Origin: JBNLBT01 sp050303435
GTDB taxonomy: Bacteria; Pseudomonadota; Gammaproteobacteria; Xanthomonadales; Marinicellaceae
Direction of reading: 5' to 3'
Assembly (NCBI GenBank): GCA_050303435.1
Contig: JBNLBT010000075.1
Span: forward strand, 1 to 15,681
DNA length: 15,681 bases
The position numbers and the translations under genes are program-made. This document shows, one piece after another, positions 7,084 to 13,465 of this stretch (its first letter is position 1; every line of letters starts with the position of its first letter). The notes beneath the pieces are model-generated. The model was not told the DNA's origin, searched no databases, and worked only from the letters and a program-made list of their open reading frames with translations.

Positions 7084-7848
7084 ATGTTGAAAATAAAACC
7101 GCTCAAGGCGTTTAACGACAATTACATCTGGCTGTTGCACGACGGGCGCGACGCCGTGGTGGTCGATCCCGGTCAGGCCGAACCGGTGCAACAACACCTG
7201 GAATCCCACGACCTGCAACTCAGACACATCCTCATCACCCATCACCACGCCGATCACATCGGCGGCGTGCAGGCCCTGTTGCAGGCCTGGGATTGCGGCG
7301 TCAGCCAACCGGACGATGCGCGCATCGCCTTGCCCGGCCGCGTGGTGCGCGAAGGCGATCGGGTTGAAATCCCCGCGCCGGCGTGCCAGTTCACGGTGCT
7401 GGAAACTCCCGGACACACCCGCTCACACATCGTGTATTACAACCCGGACACCCTGTTTTGTGGCGACACCCTGTTCAGCCTGGGGTGCGGGCGCCTGTTT
7501 GAAGGCGACGGCGCGCAAATGCTGCATTCCCTCAACAAAATCAAGCGCTTGCCGGACGAGACCAAGGTGTATTGCGCGCACGAATACACCCTGTCCAACG
7601 GCCGCTTCGCGCAGCGCGTTGAAGCGGGCAATGCGGCCCTGGGTGCGCACCTCGAAGCCATGCAGCAAAGGCGTCAGGCCGATGCGCCCACCGTGCCCAC
7701 CACGTTGGCGCAGGAAAAGGCCATGAACCCGTTCCTGCGCACCGCCGAAGCCGCGGTGATTCAGCGGGTGGAAACACACGTTGGCCATGCCCTGGCGGAT
7801 GAGGCGGCGGTGTTCACGGCGTTGCGCCAATGGAAGGACAGCGCTTGA
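7084..7848 (+). CDS. gloB: Hydroxyacylglutathione hydrolase (glyoxalase II)
   Basis: A 254-residue metallo-beta-lactamase-fold enzyme that hydrolyses S-lactoylglutathione to lactate and glutathione, the second step of methylglyoxal detoxification. The binuclear metal site is visible: THHHADH at residues 52-58 (H53, H55, D57, H58), H111 in TPGHT, the bridging D128 in FCGDTLF, and H166 in CAHEYTL. The C-terminal substrate-binding region with AQEKAMNPFLR is intact. The ATG at 7084 gives the usual MLKIKPLKAFNDNY start; an ATG at 7075 in the same frame would add MRT and cannot be excluded. No Shine-Dalgarno sequence precedes either one. If the predicted promoter is right, the mRNA would be leaderless or nearly so. 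Confidence 0.95.
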   Translation: MLKIKPLKAFNDNYIWLLHDGRDAVVVDPGQAEPVQQHLESHDLQLRHILITHHHADHIGGVQALLQAWDCGVSQPDDARIALPGRVVREGDRVEIPAPACQFTVLETPGHTRSHIVYYNPDTLFCGDTLFSLGCGRLFEGDGAQMLHSLNKIKRLPDETKVYCAHEYTLSNGRFAQRVEAGNAALGAHLEAMQQRRQADAPTVPTTLAQEKAMNPFLRTAEAAVIQRVETHVGHALADEAAVFTALRQWKDSA

Positions 7849-7876
7849 TTTAGCGCCTGCAATTTGGGTGCGATGA

Positions 7877-7885
7877 TGCTATAAT
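7877..7885 (+). promoter_or_regulatory. Extended -10 promoter of etfB-etfA
   Basis: TGCTATAAT is a perfect extended -10, with the hexamer at 7880-7885, about 33 bases before the etfB start. The region one helical spacing upstream (7857-7862, CTGCAA) is not a recognisable -35. It lies in the gap after gloB, so etfB-etfA probably forms its own transcription unit. Confidence 0.6.
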
Positions 7886-7918
7886 CGCGCACCGGTAAAA
7901 TCACAGCACAAAACATCC

Positions 7919-8668
7919 ATGAAAATTCTGGTAGCAATTAAACGGGTTGTTGACTACAACGTGCGCGTTCAGGTCAAACCCGATGGCAGCGGCGTGGCCA
8001 CTGACGGCGTCAAAATGAGCATCAACCCCTTCGACGAAATCGCGGTTGAGGAAGCCCTGCGCATCAAGGAAAAAGGCCTGGCCGAGGAAGTGGTTGTGGT
8101 CACCATCGGCAGCGACGACTGCCAACAGCAATTGCGCACTGCCCTGGCGATGGGCGCCGACCGCGCCATCCTGCTGCAAACCGATCGCGCGGTGCAGCCG
8201 CTGGAAGCCGCCAGTGGCCTGTTGAAAGTGGTTGAATCCGAGCAGCCGCGCCTGGTGATTCTGGGTAAACAGGCGATCGACGACGACAACAACCAGACGC
8301 CGCAAATGCTGGCCACGCTGTGGGACCGCCCACAGGCCACTTATGTGTCGGAACTGAACTTCAACGGCGACGCCGTGCAGGCCACCCGCGAGGTTGACGC
8401 CGGACTGGAAACCATCGAGGTGGATTTGCCGGCGGTGATTTCCACCGACCTGCGTCTGAACGAGCCGCGCTTCGTCAAACTGCCGGACATCATGAAAGCC
8501 AAGCGCAAGCCCTTGGATGTGCAGCCGCTGGCCGAAGTGCTGGGCGATTTTGAGCGTCGTGAGATCAATGTCACTCACTACGAGCCACCGCAACCGCGGC
8601 AAAAAGGCGTGATGGTTGAATCGGTCGATGAACTGATTGAAATGATGAAAGACAAGGGGTTAATCTGA
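7919..8668 (+). CDS. etfB: Electron transfer flavoprotein beta subunit
   Basis: The 249-residue beta subunit of the soluble heterodimeric ETF, which carries electrons from acyl-CoA and related dehydrogenases to ETF:quinone oxidoreductase. Recognisable segments are the N-terminal MKILVAIKRVVDYN, the INPFDEIAVEEALR stretch, the AMP-binding signature LGKQAIDDDNNQT (about residues 118-130), and a C-terminal ESVDELIEMM helix that resembles the dehydrogenase recognition loop. No Shine-Dalgarno sequence is evident before the ATG. The stop overlaps the etfA start as TGATG, as expected for two subunits made in equal amounts. Confidence 0.96.
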   Translation: MKILVAIKRVVDYNVRVQVKPDGSGVATDGVKMSINPFDEIAVEEALRIKEKGLAEEVVVVTIGSDDCQQQLRTALAMGADRAILLQTDRAVQPLEAASGLLKVVESEQPRLVILGKQAIDDDNNQTPQMLATLWDRPQATYVSELNFNGDAVQATREVDAGLETIEVDLPAVISTDLRLNEPRFVKLPDIMKAKRKPLDVQPLAEVLGDFERREINVTHYEPPQPRQKGVMVESVDELIEMMKDKGLI

Positions 8669-9600
8669 TGAGCAAGGCATTGATCATTGCCGAACACGAC
8701 GGCAAAGCACTGAACCTGAGCACCGCCAAAGTCCTCAGCGCAGCCAAACAAATGAACACCGATGGCATCGACGTGGCGGTGTTTGCCGCCGATCCGGGCG
8801 CGCTGGCACAGGCCGCCGCGGCCTTCGAGGGCGTTGGCCATGTACACGCCATTCAATGCGCCGAGGACCACGACAAACTGGCCGCCTCGATCGCACCACA
8901 CGCGGCCGAACTGGGCGCCGATTACAGCCACGTGTTGGGCCCGTCGACCACCTTTGGCAAGGACCTGATGCCGCGCATCGCCGCCTTGCTGGGCGTCAAT
9001 CAGGTCAGCGACGTGATGGAAGTGCTGGGCAGCCATGAATTCAAACGGCCGATTTACGCCGGCAACGCGATCATCACCGTGCGCACCGAAGGCCGCGTGG
9101 TCGCCACCGTGCGCACCGCCTCATTCAGCGCCGACAAAACCAGCGGCGGCCAGGCTCAAGTGTCTGCAAGCAGCCTGTCCAGCCCGGCAGCGCACAGCCG
9201 TTACGTGGGCCTGAAAAGCGGCGATTCCGACCGCCCCGATCTGCAAACCGCGACGCGCGTGGTCTCCGGCGGACGCGGACTGGGCAGCGCGGAGAACTTT
9301 GAGTTGATTTACAAACTGGCCGACAAACTGGACGCCGCCACCGGTGCCTCGCGCGCTGCGGTTGATGCCGGTTACGTGCCCAACGACATGCAGGTGGGCC
9401 AGACCGGCAAAATCATCGCCCCCGATTTGTACATGTGTTTTGGCATCAGCGGTGCGATTCAGCACCTCACCGGCATCAAGGACGCCGGCACGATCGTGGC
9501 GATCAACAAAGACGCCGAAGCACCGATTTTTGAAGTGGCGGACATTGGCCTGGCCGGTGACCTGTTCAAAATCATTCCCGAACTGACTGACAAACTTTAA
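8668..9600 (+). CDS. etfA: Electron transfer flavoprotein alpha subunit
   Basis: The 310-residue alpha subunit of ETF, which holds the redox-active FAD. The C-terminal FAD domain (about 193-308) carries the hallmarks SGGRGLGSAENF near residues 200-211, PNDMQVGQTGK at 238-248, GISGAIQH at 259-266 and ADIGLAGDLF near 291-300. The N-terminal domain starts with the usual SKALIIAEHDG. An AAGGGG at the end of etfB gives a good ribosome site for the overlapping start. An aldehyde dehydrogenase gene follows after 15 bases and is probably in the same transcript. Confidence 0.96.
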   Translation: MSKALIIAEHDGKALNLSTAKVLSAAKQMNTDGIDVAVFAADPGALAQAAAAFEGVGHVHAIQCAEDHDKLAASIAPHAAELGADYSHVLGPSTTFGKDLMPRIAALLGVNQVSDVMEVLGSHEFKRPIYAGNAIITVRTEGRVVATVRTASFSADKTSGGQAQVSASSLSSPAAHSRYVGLKSGDSDRPDLQTATRVVSGGRGLGSAENFELIYKLADKLDAATGASRAAVDAGYVPNDMQVGQTGKIIAPDLYMCFGISGAIQHLTGIKDAGTIVAINKDAEAPIFEVADIGLAGDLFKIIPELTDKL

Positions 9601-9615
9601 CCGGAGCCCTGCACC

Positions 9616-11136
9616 ATGATGGAATTTCTGCAAGAACTCGGTCTGGAAGAAATCAATCCAGGCACCTGCACCGGCCACGACGACTGGTCGAACGACCAGA
9701 GCGCCGGCCTGATCGACTCACACAACCCGGCCACCGGCGAATTGCTGGGCCGCGTGTATTCGGCCTCGGAAACGGACTACGAAAAAGTCATCGTCAAAGC
9801 CCAGTCGGTGTTCAAACAATGGCGCACCCTGCCGGCCCCGCAACGCGGTGAAGCGATTCGCCTGGTGGGTGAAGCGCTGCGCAAACACAAAGACGCCCTG
9901 GGTTCGCTGGTGGCGGCTGAAATGGGTAAAATCAAATCCGAAGGCGACGGCGAAGTGCAGGAAATGATCGATATCTTCGATTTCGCGGTCGGCCAGTCGC
10001 GCATGCTCTACGGCAAGATGATGCACTCCGAACGCCCGCAGCATCGCATGTACGAGCAATGGCACCCGCTGGGCATCGTTGGCGTGATTTCAGCGTTCAA
10101 CTTCCCCGTGGCGGTGTGGTCCTGGAACGCTTTCGTTGCCGCCATTGCCGGCAACGTGACGATCTGGAAGCCTTCCCCCAAAGTGCCGCTGTGCAGCATC
10201 GCGGTGCAGCACATCTGCAACCGCGCCCTGAAAGAAAACGGTTTCCCGCCGATCTTCCTGCTGTTCAACGACGCCGGCAATGAACTGGCCAAACGCTTCG
10301 TCGACGACGCGCGCGTGCAGCTGATTTCATTCACCGGTTCCTGCCACGTCGGCAAACAGGTCGGCGTGCAGGTGGCCAAACGCATGGGCCGTTCACTGCT
10401 GGAACTGGGCGGCAACAACGCCCTGATCGTCGATCAAGACGCCGATCTCAAACTCGCTGTGCCGGCCATTGTGTTCGGCGCGGTGGGCACCGCCGGCCAG
10501 CGCTGCACCACCACCCGCCGCCTGTTTGTGCACCGCAGCCTGTACGACGAGCTGGTGGACAAAGTGGCGGCCGCCTACCAACAGGTGCGCATCGGCAACC
10601 CGCTGAAGCCCGACACGCTGATGGGCCCGTTGATCGATGAGACCTCCGTGCAGGCCTATCTGGACGCGGTGGCCAAAGCCAAAGCCGCCGGCGGCGAAGT
10701 GGTGTGCGGCGGTGAACGCATCGACGGCCCTGGGCACTTTGTGCAACCGTGCCTGATCAAAGCCGAAGCCGACTGGGACATCGTTAAAAGCGAAACCTTT
10801 GCACCGATTCTGTACGCCATGCCGTTCGACGACCTGGACGCGGTGATTGAAGCACAGAACGACGTGGTTCAAGGCCTGTCCTCGGCGATGTTCACCAACA
10901 ACCTGCGCCACGCCGAGCAATTCCTTTCGGCGGCCGGTTCCGACTGCGGCATCGCCAACGTCAACATCGGCACCAGCGGCGCTGAAATTGGCGGCGCCTT
11001 CGGCGGTGAAAAAGAAACCGGCGGCGGCCGTGAAGCCGGTTCCGACGCCTGGAAAGCCTACATGCGCCGGCAAACCAACACCATCAACTATTCCACCGAA
11101 CTGCCGCTGGCTCAGGGCATCAAGTTCGAAATTTAG
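9616..11136 (+). CDS. amaB: ALDH7-type aldehyde dehydrogenase (alpha-aminoadipate semialdehyde dehydrogenase)
   Basis: A 506-residue NAD-dependent aldehyde dehydrogenase closest in motif to ALDH7A1 (antiquitin) and bacterial AmaB, which oxidise alpha-aminoadipate semialdehyde (in equilibrium with piperideine-6-carboxylate) during lysine and pipecolate breakdown. Catalytic features are N162 in SAFNFP, K185 in IWKPSP, general base E263 in LELGGNNA, and nucleophile C297 in GTAGQRCTTTRR. The C-terminal segment (GGEKETGGGREAGSDAWK, then LPLAQGIKF) is characteristic of the ALDH7 branch. The ATG at 9616 follows a GGAG ribosome site; a second ATG at 9619 is also possible. It directly follows etfA. 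The family-level call is firm; the physiological substrate and gene symbol are less certain, since ALDH7 enzymes also act on betaine aldehyde and lipid aldehydes. Confidence 0.88.
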   Translation: MMEFLQELGLEEINPGTCTGHDDWSNDQSAGLIDSHNPATGELLGRVYSASETDYEKVIVKAQSVFKQWRTLPAPQRGEAIRLVGEALRKHKDALGSLVAAEMGKIKSEGDGEVQEMIDIFDFAVGQSRMLYGKMMHSERPQHRMYEQWHPLGIVGVISAFNFPVAVWSWNAFVAAIAGNVTIWKPSPKVPLCSIAVQHICNRALKENGFPPIFLLFNDAGNELAKRFVDDARVQLISFTGSCHVGKQVGVQVAKRMGRSLLELGGNNALIVDQDADLKLAVPAIVFGAVGTAGQRCTTTRRLFVHRSLYDELVDKVAAAYQQVRIGNPLKPDTLMGPLIDETSVQAYLDAVAKAKAAGGEVVCGGERIDGPGHFVQPCLIKAEADWDIVKSETFAPILYAMPFDDLDAVIEAQNDVVQGLSSAMFTNNLRHAEQFLSAAGSDCGIANVNIGTSGAEIGGAFGGEKETGGGREAGSDAWKAYMRRQTNTINYSTELPLAQGIKFEI

Positions 11137-11146
11137 TCAAACCCTG

Positions 11147-11176
11147 CCGAGAAAAGCCCGCCCGGGCTTTTCTCGG
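11147..11176 (+). terminator. Intrinsic terminator after the ALDH gene
   Basis: A perfect 14-bp inverted repeat, CCGAGAAAAGCCCG then CGGGCTTTTCTCGG, with two bases between the arms, starts 10 bases after the stop. The core GCCCG/CGGGC stem is followed by TTTTCTC, a short U-tract. The mirror-image A-tract means it could also act weakly on minus-strand transcripts. Confidence 0.82.
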
Positions 11177-11292
11177 ATGGCTGGGCCGCAAAACCCAACA
11201 GTGACATGGCCCTTGATCACAGCTTGGATACCACACAATCCACGCACGCCCCAATTCACAATCGCACAGCACCACTGCGACGCTCAGGCCGG

Positions 11293-11376
11293 TCGCATGC
11301 ACCTTTGACCCGCAGCGCGGCGCGCACGGCAACAAATCAATCGGGCCGACACATCGCGTCAATACCGTGCATGCGA
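11293..11376. repeat. Widely spaced inverted repeat upstream of pyrD
   Basis: TCGCATGCAC (11293-11302) and its exact reverse complement GTGCATGCGA (11367-11376) are separated by 64 bases. Each arm contains the palindrome GCATGC, with centres 74 bases apart, close to seven DNA turns. The right arm ends 4 bases before the extended -10 of pyrD. It could be a pair of operator sites or chance; nothing else is recognisable in the 239 bases between the ALDH terminator and pyrD apart from the promoter. Confidence 0.4.
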
Positions 11377-11379
11377 TGG

Positions 11380-11388
11380 TGGTAAAAT
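11380..11388 (+). promoter_or_regulatory. Extended -10 promoter of pyrD
   Basis: TGGTAAAAT matches TGn-TATAAT with one mismatch and lies 27 bases upstream of the pyrD ATG. No convincing -35 is present at the normal spacing. The transcript leader would be about 20 bases, too short for a long attenuator or riboswitch. Confidence 0.55.
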
Positions 11389-11415
11389 GGCTGCAATTTT
11401 TATTGAGACCCCCGC

Positions 11416-12435
11416 ATGCTGGAAATGATTGGCCGCAAACTGCTGCAAACGCTGCCGCCTGAAATGGCGCACGATCTGGCCATCAAAGCCCTGTCATCGC
11501 CGCTGGCACGCCTGAGCGCGCACGCCGTGCCCAATAAACCGGTGTCGCTGATGGGTCTGGAATTCCCCAACCCCGTGGGCATGGCCGCCGGCTTTGATAA
11601 AAACGCCGAATGCATCGACGGCCTGTTCGCCCAGGGCTTCGGCTTCGTCGAGGTGGGCACTTTGACCCCGCGCCCGCAGACGGGCAACCCCAAACCGCGC
11701 CTGTTCCGCCTCAGCGAGCAGCAGGCCATCATCAATCGCATGGGCTTCAACAACCACGGCGTGGACGCCGCCGTTGCGCGCATCCGCAAAAGCCGTCGCC
11801 GCGGCGTGCTCGGCATCAACATCGGCAAAAACAAAGACACCCCGAATGAACGCGCGGTCGACGACTACGTGCACTGCCTGCACAAGGTGTTGCCGCTGGC
11901 CGATTACGTGACAGTGAATATCTCCTCTCCCAACACGCCGGGTCTGCGCGCCCTGCAGGAAAAAAATCAGCTGACCGGACTGCTGCAGGCGATCAAGGCC
12001 ATTCAATTGGACTTTGCCGAAGATCACGACAAATATGTGCCAGTTGCACTCAAAATATCGCCCGATGAGACCACGGAACAATTGCAGGACATCGCCGAAG
12101 TTGTGAAACAAAGTGAAATTGATGGTATCATTTGCAGCAACACAACCAACAGCAGAGACATGCTGCCGCCCGGTTGCCCCGAGGCGGACGAGCAAGGGGG
12201 CCTCAGTGGCGCGCCGCTGTTTGACAAAGCCAATCAGACATTGACGTCGATGAGATCATTGCTTGGGGAAGCATTTCCGATCGTGGGTGTGGGGGGTATA
12301 ATGAGCGCTGCCGACGCGGTCAGGAAGTTTAAGGCCGGCGCCGACCTGATCCAGGTCTACACAGGGTTCATTTACAAGGGGTCCAGCCTCATTCGGGCGA
12401 TTGTCGATGAACTGACGCATGAAGAAAGTCACTGA
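11416..12435 (+). CDS. pyrD: Dihydroorotate dehydrogenase, class 2 (quinone-linked)
   Basis: A 339-residue FMN enzyme on the inner face of the membrane that oxidises dihydroorotate to orotate with ubiquinone, the fourth step of pyrimidine synthesis. Class 2 features are the N-terminal amphipathic helices (about residues 1-40, membrane and quinone contact), NPVGMAAGFDKNAE (52-65), the substrate loop INRMGFNNHG (106-115), and the catalytic serine region NISSPNTPGLR (168-178). The FMN-phosphate loops are GVGGIMSA (291-298) and YTGFIYKG (315-322). It overlaps murB by 17 bases. The last third (from about 12035) uses codons unlike the rest of the gene (AGA, AGG, ATA, GGG), although the protein remains intact and canonical. 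Confidence 0.97.
   Translation: MLEMIGRKLLQTLPPEMAHDLAIKALSSPLARLSAHAVPNKPVSLMGLEFPNPVGMAAGFDKNAECIDGLFAQGFGFVEVGTLTPRPQTGNPKPRLFRLSEQQAIINRMGFNNHGVDAAVARIRKSRRRGVLGINIGKNKDTPNERAVDDYVHCLHKVLPLADYVTVNISSPNTPGLRALQEKNQLTGLLQAIKAIQLDFAEDHDKYVPVALKISPDETTEQLQDIAEVVKQSEIDGIICSNTTNSRDMLPPGCPEADEQGGLSGAPLFDKANQTLTSMRSLLGEAFPIVGVGGIMSAADAVRKFKAGADLIQVYTGFIYKGSSLIRAIVDELTHEESH
12297..12302 (+). promoter_or_regulatory. Possible internal promoter for murB within pyrD
   Basis: A perfect TATAAT hexamer lies inside pyrD, 117 bases before the murB start. The hexamer at 17-base spacing (TTTCCG) is a poor -35 and there is no TG extension. It may be incidental, but it would let murB be made independently of pyrD. 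Confidence 0.22.
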
Positions 12436-13414
12436 TTTCAACCTCAAAAACCACAACACCTTTGCTGTGGACTGCCGCTGCGATGCCTTCATTGAAGTGG
12501 CCAACCTGCACGATCTGGAATCCCTGCCGACCGATCTGAAATTCATGGATTCCCTGGTGCTCGGCGGTGGCAGCAACATCCTGTTCACCGGCGATGTGCA
12601 CAAGACCGTGATTCACATCAAACCCTACAACCACATCGCCCACCTCGATGCCTTGGTGATCGCCTGGGCCGGCACCCGCTGGCACGACCTGGTGATGTGG
12701 GCGGTTGAACGCAACCTCGGCGGCGTTGAGAACCTGGCCTACATACCCGGCCTGGTCGGCGCCGCGCCGATTCAGAACATTGGCGCCTACGGGGCCGAAT
12801 TGAAAGACGTGCTGGTGTGGGTGGAGGTGTACAACTGGCAAGAGCAGAAATACCACCGCTACAGCAAGGAGGAATGCCTGTTCGGCTACCGCCACAGCCT
12901 GTTCAAATGCAACGACAAAACCCAGATCGTGACCCGCGTGGCGCTGGATTTGCGCAGCAACCGTCCGATCAACCTTGACTACGCCGAACTGCACGATTAT
13001 TTCAGCGGCCAGACGCAAAAACCCAGCTACCGCGAAATCGCCGAAGCGGTGACCGCGATTCGCAAAAACAAACTGCCGGACGTCAATGAAACACCCAACG
13101 CCGGCAGCTTTTTTAAAAACCCGGTGATCACACAGACCCAGCTGAACCGCCTGCTGAACCGCCATCCGGATCTGCCGCATTACCCCACAAACCACAAGGA
13201 CCGCGTTAAAATCAGCGCCGCCTGGCTGCTGGATCAATGCGGATTCAAAGGCCTGCAAAGCAACGACGCGGGCTTTTCACCGAAACACGCGCTGGTGCTG
13301 GTGAATCACGGCAAAGCCACCGGTCAGGGGCTGCTGCATTTCGCCAAACGCGCCAAACTGATCGTCAAACAGAAATTTGAAGTGATGCTTGAGGAAGAAG
13401 TGCGCATCGTTTGA
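12419..13414 (+). CDS. murB: UDP-N-acetylmuramate dehydrogenase (MurB, type I)
   Basis: A 331-residue FAD enzyme that reduces UDP-GlcNAc-enolpyruvate to UDP-MurNAc with NADPH, the second committed step of peptidoglycan synthesis in the cytoplasm. FAD-binding landmarks are LGGGSNIL (48-55), YIPGLVGAAPIQNIGAYG (108-125) and the FGYRHSLF stretch (155-162, with R158 matching E. coli R159). The proton-donor serine S230 lies in NAGSFFKNP, and the C-terminal glutamate lies in LEEEVRI (325-327). The type I assignment rests on the YRHS loop and the E. coli-like C-terminal domain (WLLDQCGFKG). The start lies inside the end of pyrD and has no clear Shine-Dalgarno sequence, so translation is probably coupled to pyrD. 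Confidence 0.96.
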   Translation: MKKVTDFNLKNHNTFAVDCRCDAFIEVANLHDLESLPTDLKFMDSLVLGGGSNILFTGDVHKTVIHIKPYNHIAHLDALVIAWAGTRWHDLVMWAVERNLGGVENLAYIPGLVGAAPIQNIGAYGAELKDVLVWVEVYNWQEQKYHRYSKEECLFGYRHSLFKCNDKTQIVTRVALDLRSNRPINLDYAELHDYFSGQTQKPSYREIAEAVTAIRKNKLPDVNETPNAGSFFKNPVITQTQLNRLLNRHPDLPHYPTNHKDRVKISAAWLLDQCGFKGLQSNDAGFSPKHALVLVNHGKATGQGLLHFAKRAKLIVKQKFEVMLEEEVRIV

Positions 13415-13425
13415 TGCCGCATTCT

Positions 13426-13465
13426 CCCGAACGCCTTGAGTAGAGACTCAGCGTTCGCGTTCGGG
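13426..13465. terminator. Hairpin between convergent murB and GCS2-CBS genes
   Basis: CCCGAACGC (13426-13434) pairs perfectly with GCGTTCGGG (13457-13465). An alternative stem pairs CGAACGC (13428-13434) and TGAG with CTCAGCGTTCG (13447-13457). The right part overlaps the last codons of the minus-strand gene. No U-run follows in either direction, so a function in termination or 3'-end protection is only plausible. Confidence 0.4.

Noticed and set aside
7841..7858. GCGC-TTGATTTA-GCGC repeat after gloB as a terminator
   Set aside because: The stem is only 4 bp and no U-run follows.
10393..11073. Minus-strand open frame (226 codons) opposite the ALDH gene
   Set aside because: Antisense shadow of a gene with full catalytic motifs; repetitive Ala/Gly/His/Val composition.
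11177..11415. Possible small gene or riboswitch upstream of pyrD
   Set aside because: No short frame has a ribosome site and plausible composition, and the predicted transcription start leaves only about 20 bases of leader. I list only the inverted repeat and promoter there.
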